Source of the DNA: Paracoccus onubensis
GTDB lineage: Bacteria; Pseudomonadota; Alphaproteobacteria; Rhodobacterales; Rhodobacteraceae
Direction: 5' to 3'
NCBI RefSeq assembly: GCF_003591515.1
Contig: NZ_QZCG01000021.1
Span: 1-55,876 of the forward strand
DNA: 55,876 nt
The translations under genes were made by a program, and so were the position numbers. The notes below the pieces were generated by a model, which saw only the letters and a program-made list of their open reading frames with translations, was not told the origin of the DNA and did not search any database. Shown here piece by piece: positions 1 to 8,984 of the stretch (its first letter is position 1; every line of letters starts with the position of its first letter).

Positions 1-2
1 AC

Positions 3-107
3 TATCTCGCCGCCACACTGCGCGCCATCCTCGACGGTCACCCGCAAAGCGGTATCGAAGACCTCATGCCATGGCGCTTCAACCAGCCGTCAAGCCTCGC
101 AGCATAG
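3..107 (+). pseudogene. IS66-type transposase, C-terminal end only
   Basis: The window opens inside a reading frame giving 34 residues that begin YLAATLRAILDGHP and contain DLMPWRF before a TAG stop. This is the usual C-terminal pattern of IS66-family transposases (a GHP step followed by a short L-PW-motif). The stop is followed by GGCCGCAACGTCGCGCTTAC, whose reverse complement begins GTAAGCG, the kind of end IS66 elements carry, so the element probably ends near base 127. The rest lies outside the window, so intactness cannot be judged. It marks the left border of the AT-rich defence-like block. Confidence 0.7.
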
Positions 108-420
108 GGCCGCAACGTCGCGCTTACGCATACCCGCCAGCGACAGCATATCGGCAAGGCCGAAATCCGCACCTACAGCACTGGCACCCGCTCGCTCACC
201 TTTCTGATCAACCTCGCCTTCTGTCTCAAGACGAGGCGTTCGACCCGAGAACGAACAGCCTGTTTGGTTCAGGACAAAGGATGGCATTATTCATGCTTCT
301 ATGACGCAAGACCAATCCGCCAATATTGCGAGGCGGGTATGCAATGATGGAATTGCGGACGTTCGCCAGTGAGACGAAGTGCCATCCTCGGTCGCGACGG
401 GGTGGCTTTTGATCAGAGCG

Positions 421-717
421 TCAGGCTGACGAGTACTTATTGATTTCATCGAAGTAAAGGCGCTCGCTGTCATCCTTAAAGGAAGACTTGCTTTCAGAAA
501 GCGAGGAAAGTTTCTGGAAGATGTGGGAGTAAATGATCTTGTGTACTTCGTTAGGCAGGCTGTTCTCTTCAGGGGAATCCATTTGGACATCACCATCAAG
601 AAACAAGTTTAGCAGTGAAAGCAGTTCGTGCTTGTCAATTTCGTCTATTTTGCGCCACTCATCCGAAGCCGCAACCCAAAAGTAGCCACATCCACCTTCA
701 ATCTTTAAGATCTTCAT
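421..717 (-). CDS. small acidic protein, partner of the PHP-ATPase
   Basis: This 98-residue protein begins MKILKIEGGCGYFWVA and is rich in acidic and serine residues, with no signal peptide or membrane segment. I do not recognise the family. ATG at 717 is preferred over GTG at 726 because CGGGG lies upstream at a workable distance. The start overlaps the last 20 bases of the PHP-ATPase gene on the same strand, so the two are almost certainly translationally coupled. The context suggests an accessory, inhibitor or adaptor subunit of that ATPase. Base composition is AT-richer than the window average, like its partner. Confidence 0.7.
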   Translation of the reverse strand: MKILKIEGGCGYFWVAASDEWRKIDEIDKHELLSLLNLFLDGDVQMDSPEENSLPNEVHKIIYSHIFQKLSSLSESKSSFKDDSERLYFDEINKYSSA

Positions 718-2731
718 AAGTTGCACCCCGTTCTTCGTACGTTCTCACTCCTGCCTCTAAGTTCCCAAGCAGTATGTTCCTTGTTTGCAGCTCTAATCCG
801 TCCGTAGAGACGAGTTTCTTGCTTGTTGGTGGCCCGGAGAAAATTTGCCATTTAATCTCTGAGCCCTCTGCCTTTCTCTGAGTATAGAGGATGTAATCTG
901 GGCGGATCGAAACGCCTACCGTATTATTGTGGGTAACAACGACAACCGGCATCTTCCTGGACATCTCTTTTATAATTTCATTAACTTCAGCCTTCAGGAA
1001 ATGGTTGTCAAATGACGACTCTGGCTCATCGATGAGAAGGACATCTGCGGAGCTCGCTCCTTCTATCTTGTCTAGCAAGAAAAATTCCGACCTTTCTCCC
1101 CCGGATGCTTCGAGCCCATCCCTGTTGAGGATCTTATACTCAACCTTAACCAAGTATTTGCTGAAATCAGAAGCTGCAACCGGAGATCCAATCTTTCGGA
1201 GCTCTTGGAGGTACTCAAAGGGCCTATCGTACTTTTCAAAGGCTGCGCTGAAGCCTTTAGTCGATCTGGACAGGTCCTTAAGTTCACCACTCCTCATAAA
1301 TGGTCCGACCTGAGCAACAATCTCAAAGCTGCCTTTTTTCTTCCGAAGCGGAGTCTTGGGCTTGCGAGCCGCCTTCACCAGATCTTCGAATCTAGCTACA
1401 GCCCTTTTATTCATTGCGACTCTCAGGAGGTCTACGTCCGTCACACTAGGCGCTGACGATTTTCTCTGAAGTTTCGCTTTGATGTCATGAATGGCGGTGT
1501 TTACCCAATCTTTTTTTTGGTTAAGCTCTTTATGGTTGCAATAAGCCTTCATCAGCTCAACATATAGTGCCTTGAGTGCAGCCTGTTCAATGTGTTTATC
1601 AATTATGGATCGATACTCGACGTTGCTAACAAGTTGCTTTGTCGATGATATGAGGTTCTCCAAGCCTCTCAGGTTTTTCTGTGAAAATGGCTCCTCATTA
1701 TAAATCTTAGCTTTCGAGAATGCGTCATGCCTACTGGTTTCACGTGCATAAGTCAGCAACGTGGACACATATTGCTCCACGGTGTCTAGATCCAATTGGA
1801 GGTTGATTTCAAGCATGTGCGCGACCGCTTCTTGTAGATCGGCCAGATATTCTCTAGAAAAAAGGCTGGTCTTCTCACTAAGGAAATCTTTGAATTTCCG
1901 TTCATCTTCCGCTTCATTACGGGCAACAAGATCGAACTGGCGTATATACCTAGTGTTCTCGGCGCCAAACCAATCACATATCCTTTGAAGCGTATAAGAC
2001 TTACCAGACGACCGATCGCCCAACACTACGTTCAGTCCAGTCGAAAGCTTCTGTCCATCGGGAAAGATCTGGAAGTAACTGTTCCCGCCGGTATTAGATA
2101 AAGATACCTTGTCCCTGTTCTTTAAAACTTGTCGCAGCGTGCCGAACGTTAGTTCTTCACAATCAACGTATGTTTGTTTGGTGGGGAGGTCGGAAAGGGT
2201 GTCACTAATTCGACAGTCACTGAAGAACACAGGGACGAGCATCTCAGGGTCATTCAGGCAAGTCAAGAATTTTTTAGGGCTACTGACTTCACCGCAGTGA
2301 ATATGACCTTCCAACTTCCTCAAGCTTTCGGGGCTAATCTTTGGGTCCTTCAGGTAGTGAGGAATGAGGATGTATTGACGAAGGTTCCCAAAAATATCTT
2401 CAAATTCCTCATGCCGCAGCGATATTCCATTCGCTTGCCATTTTCGCGCAACCTCGTCGCATCGATCAGAAAATTCGTCCAAATCTCGTCCGTCGGCCAA
2501 GACCAACACGTGACATTTTTCAACATCAACTTCTATCCCTGGAAGAACAAGGATATCCAAACTTGACCTGATGCCCTCAAATTGCTCCCTATCAAAAAGG
2601 TTGTGGTTTGTTATCGCAATGCAGTCCAATTCAGCATTGCACACATATCGCTTGAGATTGTCTTCACTGAACAGAAAATCTCGATCCTGATTGCTGCTCT
2701 TGGTGTGTATGTGTAAATCGACTTTCTTCAA
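698..2731 (-). CDS. PHP-domain nuclease fused to ABC/SMC-type ATPase
   Basis: Protein of 677 residues. The N-terminus carries PHP phosphoesterase signatures: DLHIH (residues 5-9), TNHN (41-44), GIEVD (65-69) and PHY (124-126), a metal-binding set. From about residue 230 comes an ABC/SMC-type ATPase: Walker A GDRSSGKS (238-245), an alpha-helical middle, signature SGGER (543-547), Walker B DVLLIDEPESS (563-573) and a switch histidine in VVVTHNN. This architecture resembles TrlF-like and other PHP-ATPase proteins linked to phage defence; that role is inferred. The start is TTG at 2731, with GAGAGG eight bases upstream. A small gene overlaps its 3' end. The AT-rich composition suggests horizontal acquisition. 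Confidence 0.85.
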   Translation of the reverse strand: MKKVDLHIHTKSSNQDRDFLFSEDNLKRYVCNAELDCIAITNHNLFDREQFEGIRSSLDILVLPGIEVDVEKCHVLVLADGRDLDEFSDRCDEVARKWQANGISLRHEEFEDIFGNLRQYILIPHYLKDPKISPESLRKLEGHIHCGEVSSPKKFLTCLNDPEMLVPVFFSDCRISDTLSDLPTKQTYVDCEELTFGTLRQVLKNRDKVSLSNTGGNSYFQIFPDGQKLSTGLNVVLGDRSSGKSYTLQRICDWFGAENTRYIRQFDLVARNEAEDERKFKDFLSEKTSLFSREYLADLQEAVAHMLEINLQLDLDTVEQYVSTLLTYARETSRHDAFSKAKIYNEEPFSQKNLRGLENLISSTKQLVSNVEYRSIIDKHIEQAALKALYVELMKAYCNHKELNQKKDWVNTAIHDIKAKLQRKSSAPSVTDVDLLRVAMNKRAVARFEDLVKAARKPKTPLRKKKGSFEIVAQVGPFMRSGELKDLSRSTKGFSAAFEKYDRPFEYLQELRKIGSPVAASDFSKYLVKVEYKILNRDGLEASGGERSEFFLLDKIEGASSADVLLIDEPESSFDNHFLKAEVNEIIKEMSRKMPVVVVTHNNTVGVSIRPDYILYTQRKAEGSEIKWQIFSGPPTSKKLVSTDGLELQTRNILLGNLEAGVRTYEERGATYEDLKD

Positions 2732-2782
2732 ACTTATAACCTCTCATGCCGCACGATTATCTTATCTGGAAGGGAGCACTTT

Positions 2783-2929
2783 ATGAGCCGAAAGCCTTGT
2801 CAGTTCTCTTTACCAAATGTGGCTGTGGTCTGGCGCGAAGAAAATTTGGAGAATTATTACATATCGCATAGCATGTCACAAGCGATTGCAAACATGCATC
2901 TCCTCAGTCGTCGTCCAAAAATCGAGTGA
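2783..2929 (+). CDS. 48-residue small ORF divergent from the PHP-ATPase
   Basis: ATG at 2783 is preceded by AAGGGAG at near-ideal spacing, and the frame runs 48 codons to TGA at 2927-2929. The product starts MSRKPCQFSLPNVAVVW, is neutral to basic, and has no recognisable domain. It is divergent from the PHP-ATPase gene with about 50 bases between the starts, a place where a small regulator or antitoxin could sit. It could equally be the decayed 5' end of a longer gene. The rest of 2930-3097 shows nothing I can name. Confidence 0.4.
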   Translation: MSRKPCQFSLPNVAVVWREENLENYYISHSMSQAIANMHLLSRRPKIE

Positions 2930-3097
2930 GCTTCCGCTCTCGCGTATTCAATGGGCGCGAGCTTAGCATCTGGTGCGAATGTACGACCTGACGTGCCGCC
3001 ACAGCACAATGGTAGTCACGTAACTGGCAGACATGGGTCGGTCTCGGCTGCTCATACGTGTGCTATAGAATCTCGTTTTCGCGGACGATTGTGGCCA

Positions 3098-3508
3098 TCA
3101 GAAGTTCTCGATCCTCAGCGCAGCTTTGATTTCCGCGGCCCTTTTCGCTAGAGCAGAATTGGACTGATAGACACTGTGGATAAATCCTTGGGCCCAGTCC
3201 AGTAGGTCATTTAGGCGCTCTGGTGTATCTGGGCGGTAGGCCTTGTTGGCGTGGACAATGTTGTTCCTGATAGTTCTTAGTTGCCCGTAGCAATTCTCGA
3301 ACACGGACTTATCGTTGTCGAACTCGATGTCCACATAGCGATAATCCTCGATGTTACCATCGTAGCGGCCAGGTATCCCGATTGCCTTCAAATCTTCGAA
3401 CAACTCGACTGGAAGGTCGGGCGGCGCTTCGTGGAAGTGCTTGATTGCCCCTTCGAACGCCATTTCGTTCAATACCAAGCTAATGATTTTGTGTTCGTAC
3501 TGGTTCAT
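3098..3508 (-). CDS. small HEPN-like protein
   Basis: A 136-residue protein starting MNQYEHKIISLVLNEM. It contains RNNIVH at residues 81-86, the R-X4-H pattern of HEPN ribonuclease domains, in a helical C-terminal half (YGQLRTIRNNIVHANKAYRP). HEPN proteins often act as RNases in toxin-antitoxin, abortive-infection or CRISPR-linked systems; here the assignment rests on the motif and helical setting only. The longer frame extends to 3592, but the extra 28 residues read as non-coding, and ATG 3508 gives a sensible start. No antitoxin-like partner such as MNT is visible next to it. It lies in the same AT-rich block as the PHP-ATPase. Confidence 0.6.
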   Translation of the reverse strand: MNQYEHKIISLVLNEMAFEGAIKHFHEAPPDLPVELFEDLKAIGIPGRYDGNIEDYRYVDIEFDNDKSVFENCYGQLRTIRNNIVHANKAYRPDTPERLNDLLDWAQGFIHSVYQSNSALAKRAAEIKAALRIENF

Positions 3509-3795
3509 GCTGCCAGACCCCCGCCATGCGCAGAATGATACTCGCGTGTGCTTACGAAGCAAAGTATTGGCGAGGAATACTGCAATGCTCATCTCAGCAT
3601 TAGGGACGGATGTCTCCTTCGGAGCGCTGCGTTGCAGCGGAAAATTCCCAAATGAAATTCCGCTTTGGCCCGGAGCGACATCTCGCTAGGGGAGACCAGG
3701 CGCTTGGCCCTACCGCTTCGAGCCCCAAGCCGACTTTACCCTGAAGTCAGAAGCTTGCCCTTTGGCAGATCGTCCGGATGGTCAACGCGCCCACG

Positions 3796-4737
3796 TCAAT
3801 CGGCAACCTCTTTCGGAGAGAGGCCGAAGGCGCGACGGAAAGCCTGACTGAAGGCGCTCTGCGACTCGTAGCCAACCGCGTTCGCGATGTCGGCCACTGT
3901 CGCGGTGTCCTGCTTGAGAGCGATCCGCGCCTTTGTCATGCGCCAGGCGCGCAGGTAGGACAGGGGCGGCTGGCCGACCCGGCGAGCGAACTCTGCGGAA
4001 AAGGCCGCGCGCGACATGCCGGCGATTCCGGCCAGTTCCGCCACGGTCCACGGGTGCGCGACATCCCCATGCAGGGCGATCAAGGCGCGGCTGAGGCGGG
4101 TATCGAGCAGCGCGCCCAGCCAGCCCATGTCCCCGGGCCGAACATGCGCGGCATGTGTGCGGATCGCTTCCACCACTAGGATATCGGCAAGCCGGGAGCT
4201 CACGATCCCGCATCCCGGCATGCTCCGCTCGATCTCGCCTGACATGATGGAGAGGAGTGTGGTGATCACACCCGAGGCCGACAAGCTTTGCGGAACGAAA
4301 ATGAAACCCGGCAGCATGTCGAGAAGAAAGTCAGCATTCGCCCCGGCAAAAGTCACCGTCCCGCCGATCGCGATCGTGTCGTCCCCATGGATGCGCGCAA
4401 CATCCTTCTCCGGCTCGTCATAGAGACTGCGACCATCCGTCGGCGTCAGCGTCGGATCGCTGGCGATGGCGTAGTCGGTGCGTCCGATGAGGCAGACGTC
4501 CCCTGCCTGCATGAGCTGCGGAGGCTGGTCCGGAATTAGCATCCACGACTGCCCCCTCAATAGTGCGACGAACTTGAGTCGGTCGACGCCGGGAAACGAC
4601 AGTGCCCAGTCTCCTGCCGCTTCGATCCGGGTGCGCCGCGTCACGGCCGCGCCGAGGACATCGAGTACGTCCGAGAGCGGGTCCAGTGCAAGACTGGATG
4701 CTTGCGACAATTTCTTAGACTTAGCGGCATCGTTCAT
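3796..4737 (-). CDS. AraC-family regulator with N-terminal cupin-type domain
   Basis: This 313-residue regulator has a sensor-like N-terminal half of the AraC cupin type (VALLRGQSWMLIP, GDVCLIGRTDYAI) and a C-terminal AraC double helix-turn-helix from about residue 205. The second HTH is very typical: TVADIANAVGYESQSAFSQA followed by FRRAFGLSPKEV. It is divergent from an SDR gene with about 60 bases between the starts, the standard layout for an AraC regulator controlling its neighbour. The inducer is unknown. The length is normal and the start ATG at 4737 is the first in frame. Confidence 0.9.
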   Translation of the reverse strand: MNDAAKSKKLSQASSLALDPLSDVLDVLGAAVTRRTRIEAAGDWALSFPGVDRLKFVALLRGQSWMLIPDQPPQLMQAGDVCLIGRTDYAIASDPTLTPTDGRSLYDEPEKDVARIHGDDTIAIGGTVTFAGANADFLLDMLPGFIFVPQSLSASGVITTLLSIMSGEIERSMPGCGIVSSRLADILVVEAIRTHAAHVRPGDMGWLGALLDTRLSRALIALHGDVAHPWTVAELAGIAGMSRAAFSAEFARRVGQPPLSYLRAWRMTKARIALKQDTATVADIANAVGYESQSAFSQAFRRAFGLSPKEVAD

Positions 4738-4796
4738 CTTGCCCTTCTCTCATATGTCTCTCCCGACAGAAACCAATCCTTTGAAAAGGAGACCCC

Positions 4797-5531
4797 ATGA
4801 GTATCGAAGGCAAAGTCGTGGCCATCACGGGTGCGAGCAGTGGAATTGGCCGAGCAACGGCGAAACTGCTTGCCGAGCGCGGCGCTTGCGTCGTGTTGGG
4901 TGCCCGACGGGAAAGCCTGCTTCGTACGCTTGAAGAGGAGATCACCGCAGCCGGTGGCATGGCTGCCGTCCGGACCACCGACGTGCGCCAACGCGGCGAC
5001 GTCGAGGCGCTCGTCGCAACGGCGACCGAACGGTTCGGACGGCTCGACGTCATCGTCAGCAATGCCGGGATCGGCCCGATCTCGCGCTTCGATGCCCTCA
5101 GGGTCGAGGAATGGGAGGCGATGATCGACGTGAACCTGCGCGGGGCGCTCTACGGGATAGCGGCCGCATTGCCGGTCTTCCAGCGCCAGAACTCCGGTCA
5201 CGTAGTGAATGTCATTTCGACGGCCGGCATCGCGATCACGCCGACCATGGGCGTCTACGCCGCTACGAAGAACGCCGTGCGCACTGCGACTGAAGTGCTG
5301 AGAAAGGAGGCAGGGCCGAACCTCCGGGTGACTGAAGTCTCTCCGGGCATGATCTCAACCGATTTCGTCGAGGGTATCGCCGACGACCCGACAAAGAAGA
5401 TGATCGCGGCGCAAGTAGACGAGATCGCGATCGCACCCGAGGCTATAGCGCGTGGAATACTTTTTGCGCTGGAACAACCTTCAGACGTGGACGTCGGCAG
5501 TATCGTGATCCGACCTACCGCTCAGGGGTGA
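4797..5531 (+). CDS. short-chain dehydrogenase/reductase
   Basis: A 244-residue classical SDR. The cofactor loop TGASSGIG lies at residues 11-18, NAGIG begins at 89, and the catalytic Ser141, Tyr154 and Lys158 (YAATK) are present. It should be a cytoplasmic NAD(P)-dependent oxidoreductase acting on a carbonyl or alcohol; the substrate cannot be read from sequence. Arg38 (GARR) after the second strand favours NADP. AAAAGGAG lies just upstream of the ATG. The divergent AraC gene is its likely regulator. Confidence 0.92.
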   Translation: MSIEGKVVAITGASSGIGRATAKLLAERGACVVLGARRESLLRTLEEEITAAGGMAAVRTTDVRQRGDVEALVATATERFGRLDVIVSNAGIGPISRFDALRVEEWEAMIDVNLRGALYGIAAALPVFQRQNSGHVVNVISTAGIAITPTMGVYAATKNAVRTATEVLRKEAGPNLRVTEVSPGMISTDFVEGIADDPTKKMIAAQVDEIAIAPEAIARGILFALEQPSDVDVGSIVIRPTAQG

Positions 5532-5954
5532 ATTTGCAGCGCGCCCTACAACCCGGATTAAACGAGGCGTACTGTCATCGGGTGGCTCCTTTCCTCGCAG
5601 TCAATGACAACTGCACTTTGGCACGATTGATGCCGGTGGAGCAGGAGCCATCCACCTCATCCGCTCTGGGCCGGCCTTTCCACCATCCCTGTGCTGCACC
5701 CGCAAAACGCCGCACCTGCGCGGTGTGGCAAGCAGGGTTCGGAGCCGCCTTGCGGTGGTGCAGCGCGTGGGTCGCTGCCCAAGAGTATCACATCGGGTTG
5801 CTCGATAACGGCAGAACAGCCCAAACTGGACGTTCCCGCTTGACGCGACGGCGTGGAAAAGACAGCTCTGAACGACCGATGGTGCCGGCACCGCGAAGTT
5901 AGCAGAGCAGCTCAGTAAAGACATTGGTTCTCAGTGAGCGGCTCCAAGTCTTTG
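5532..5954. other. intergenic region, no gene recognised
   Basis: Between the SDR stop and the left end of the IS5 element I find no convincing coding frame; the open frames lack domains and good ribosome binding sites. The right part GGGGAACATCTGAAAAACC (from about 5954) reads like the terminal repeat of an IS5-family element. Confidence 0.4.
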
Positions 5955-6028
5955 GGGAACATCTGAAAAACCTCCCTCTCCCGCCCTGATTTGGTAGAGT
6001 TCAGTGACGACGACGAGGGGTCTCAGCC

Positions 6029-6985
6029 ATGCCGAAGCAACCAGCCTTTCCCAGCCTTCGTGCCGCGATGAAGAAGAAGCGAACGCGTCGCGAACAATTC
6101 CTGGCGGAGATGGATGCCGTGGTACCGTGGGATCGGTTACTGGCGCTGATCGAGCCGCACTACCCCAAGGCGGGGCCGAAAGGTGGTCGCCCACCGATGC
6201 CGCTGGAGACGATGCTGCGGGTCTATTTCCTGCAGAACTGGTATGCGCTGAGCGACCCGATGGCGGAAGAGACGCTCTATGACAGCGAGGCGATGCGCGG
6301 CTTTGCCGGGATCGAGCTGGGCGACGATCGGATCCCTGATGAAACCACGATCCTCAATTTCCGCCACCTGCTGGAGCGGCACGGGTTGACCGAGGCGATC
6401 TTCGCCGATGTGAACGCGCATCTTGCCGACAGGGGCATCACGCTGCGCTCAGGCACATTGGTCGATGCCACGATCATCGATGCACCGTCCTCGACGAAGA
6501 ACAAGGCGGGTGCCCGCGATCCCGAAATGTCGTCCACGAAGAAGGGCAATGACTGGTATTTCGGCATGAAGGCGCATGTCGGCGTGGATGCCGACAGCGG
6601 TGTGACACATAGCCTGGAAACCTCGACCGCCAAGCTGCATGACAGCCAGGTCTGGGACGAGTTGTTACATGGCGAAGAGAGCTCTGTCTGGGCCGACAAG
6701 GCCTATGTCAGCGCCGAGCGCGCCGCGAGGTTCGAGGAACAGGGGAAGGTCTGGGGCGTGATGCGCAAGGCCGCCAGGGGCGGAAAACTGCACCCGACCG
6801 ATGAACGGATCAATCGGATCATCGCGAAGGTTCGGGCGCGGGTCGAGCATCCATTCCGGGTCATCAAGCGTCAGTTCGGCTATGTGAAGACCCGCTACCG
6901 CGGTCTGGCCAAGAACCGGGCCCAGCTCTTCACGCTCTTCGCACTCGGCAACCTGTTCCTGATCCGACGTAAGCTGATGGCATGA
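6029..6985 (+). CDS. IS5-family transposase
   Basis: A 318-residue DDE transposase of the IS5 group. Typical segments are DATIIDAPSSTKNKAGARDP, the GMKAHVGVDADSG strand around the second acidic residue, ADKAYVS, and the C-terminal RVEHPFRVIKRQFG containing the catalytic Glu. Full length for the group, with no frameshift. The left terminus is probably near 5954 (GGGGAACATCTG). I cannot find a matching inverted repeat downstream before 7250, so the right end may be truncated. It separates the AraC/SDR pair from the GHKL-HEPN genes. Confidence 0.9.
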   Translation: MPKQPAFPSLRAAMKKKRTRREQFLAEMDAVVPWDRLLALIEPHYPKAGPKGGRPPMPLETMLRVYFLQNWYALSDPMAEETLYDSEAMRGFAGIELGDDRIPDETTILNFRHLLERHGLTEAIFADVNAHLADRGITLRSGTLVDATIIDAPSSTKNKAGARDPEMSSTKKGNDWYFGMKAHVGVDADSGVTHSLETSTAKLHDSQVWDELLHGEESSVWADKAYVSAERAARFEEQGKVWGVMRKAARGGKLHPTDERINRIIAKVRARVEHPFRVIKRQFGYVKTRYRGLAKNRAQLFTLFALGNLFLIRRKLMA

Positions 6986-7258
6986 GGGCAGGTCTGTCCA
7001 GAAATCGGGAAACCGCCACGACGGCGGGCGTCAAACCGCGAAACCCGTCCCTGGAACCGCGTTGCGCCACTGCCAAGCTGGTCACACCGAAATCCTGGCG
7101 TAGAAGAACGCGTTGATCAGACGCTCCTTGGATCGGGCGCCCACCGAGGAAGGTGCCAATCAGACCTTCAATTGAACATCAGAAATTGAACAACATGATA
7201 TTTTGATAGACTCTATGCGTATTGTAATGAGACACTGCGTCAGTGATGGAGGAGTTCG

Positions 7259-8836
7259 TTGTCAAAAGCTTCATATTTCGTAGATGGAACTCCGCAGAAG
7301 CGGATTTTCAGATCTATAATTGCTGACTACAGTCTGCAAACTTCGGTCTGCGAGTTGATTGACAATGCCATTGATCACTGGACAGCGATGGGTCGTAAAG
7401 ACGGCCTTCACGTTAGATTATTCCTTAATGTTGATCGTCAACTTATCACGGTAAGAGATAACGCTGGCGGTGTTCCCATAAACCAAATCCAATTCTTGAT
7501 AGCGCCAGGCGCCTCAAGGGACGAAGTCGGTCACCATTTCATCGGAAATTTCGGCGTTGGAGGCAAAAGAGCTGGAATCGCGTTGGGACAACGGGTCGAA
7601 GTTTCTACTCGCTATCGCGACCAACAAACATTTCGTTTCACATTCTCGGATGATTGGCTGGCGAAGGACACATGGGAGATTGAGGTCGAACCAGTATCTG
7701 AGATAGGCGAGGGAACGACAAACGTAGCTATCTCTAGCCTGAGACAAGGTTTTTCATATCAAGAGGTGGATGTTCTAAAGAGACGGCTTGCCGAGATATA
7801 TGCTATGTTTGTAGGGCATGACTGTCAGATCTCGGTCAACGGAGACCCTGTGGGGAAAACAGAATTCGGGCTATGGGCATTCCCACCTGACCATAAGCCG
7901 AAAACTTCTCAGTTCAGCATTCGCCCCAGCGATAATGAGGTGGTTGAAGTAACCATCACCGGGGGGCTCATCCGTGACCGAGATCCGGTAGAGGAAAACT
8001 ACGGCGTATACATATATTGTAACAACCGTTTGATTGTTGCTCACGAAAAAGCACTCGAAGTCGGCTTCTACAAAGGGGAAGCTGGTGTGCCGCATCCAGA
8101 TGCATCGCTGGCACGAGTTATTGTCGAGTTGACCGGTCCACCTGAGTTGATGCCGTGGATATCTAACAAGAGTGGAATCAACTGGAGTCACCCGACATTT
8201 CTAGAAGTTCGGCAAAGGGTGGTTGCGCTGACCAGTCATTTTGTAAAAATTTCTAGGCGTTTGAAAAATGTGCGTGAAGAACAAGTTTTTGCCTATCAAT
8301 CAGGGGACGTTGAATCAATAAATTTAGATGGTGATGGAACTGGAAAGCGAGTTGTGGATTTGCCTCTTCCCAGAGGAAGAAAAAAAGCATATCCGGATCT
8401 GATTCTTGAAAATAATTACGACGTGACTATGGCACAGCCATGGACGTTGGGATTGGTCGAAGCGATGGGTGTCGCCGACTCTGTGTCACGAAAGAGGTTA
8501 CAGACGAAGAATCGGATTTCCTTGATCATACTCGACAGCAATTTAGAGATTGCACTCAAAGAGTTTATCGTGCACCGTGCCGACCTTTTTAGGCCCGACA
8601 AGTTCAATGACTCGAAAATCGCAGATCTTTTCAAACGGAGGCATGAAGTAATAAATACTGTGAAGCCTCATCTTTCGACTGAAGAACCGGTTTGGGACAA
8701 GGTCCGACATTACTATGATCGCCGAAATAAACTTGTTCACGAACGTGCAACACTTCAAATTACAGACGTAGAACTTGCTGACTATCGTGAGGTAGTTGAA
8801 AGAATTTTGAGTGAGCTTTTTGATTTGAATTTTTGA
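7259..8836 (+). CDS. GHKL (Hsp90-type) ATPase with C-terminal HEPN motif
   Basis: A 525-residue protein. The N-terminus is a GHKL ATP-binding fold: N-box CELIDNAID (Glu32, Asn36), G1 box RDNAGGV (66-72) and G2 box GNFGVGGKRAG (96-106). A long middle region is unassigned. Near the C-terminus, RRNKLVHERA contains R489-X4-H494, the HEPN RNase pattern, within predicted helices. GHKL ATPases of the MutL/MORC type and HEPN domains both occur in bacterial conflict systems; combining them suggests an ATP-switched RNase, which is inference. The start is TTG at 7259 with GGAGGAG close upstream. Clearly AT-richer than the flanks. A membrane protein follows on the same strand. Confidence 0.8.
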   Translation: MSKASYFVDGTPQKRIFRSIIADYSLQTSVCELIDNAIDHWTAMGRKDGLHVRLFLNVDRQLITVRDNAGGVPINQIQFLIAPGASRDEVGHHFIGNFGVGGKRAGIALGQRVEVSTRYRDQQTFRFTFSDDWLAKDTWEIEVEPVSEIGEGTTNVAISSLRQGFSYQEVDVLKRRLAEIYAMFVGHDCQISVNGDPVGKTEFGLWAFPPDHKPKTSQFSIRPSDNEVVEVTITGGLIRDRDPVEENYGVYIYCNNRLIVAHEKALEVGFYKGEAGVPHPDASLARVIVELTGPPELMPWISNKSGINWSHPTFLEVRQRVVALTSHFVKISRRLKNVREEQVFAYQSGDVESINLDGDGTGKRVVDLPLPRGRKKAYPDLILENNYDVTMAQPWTLGLVEAMGVADSVSRKRLQTKNRISLIILDSNLEIALKEFIVHRADLFRPDKFNDSKIADLFKRRHEVINTVKPHLSTEEPVWDKVRHYYDRRNKLVHERATLQITDVELADYREVVERILSELFDLNF

Positions 8837-8984
8837 GTTGCAACCGCTTCTCTGAAGCAAAAAAGCATCTATTATCACTTTCTCATTAGGCGTTGCAAAT
8901 GACAATCTGTGGTACGCGCGACGAACTGCAGAAGCCACTTCTGAACGGATATCATGTCTGGTCAAGCGCATCAACTCCAGTAGA

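Noticed and set aside
90..287. Minus-strand 65-codon frame next to the IS66 end
   Set aside because: No domain, no good ribosome binding site, and it overlaps the IS66 terminus; likely a chance frame.
7145..7165. GGAAGGTGCCAATCAG downstream of the IS5 transposase, similar to an IS5 terminal repeat
   Set aside because: It is in the orientation of a left end, not a right end, and does not match the probable left end near 5954.
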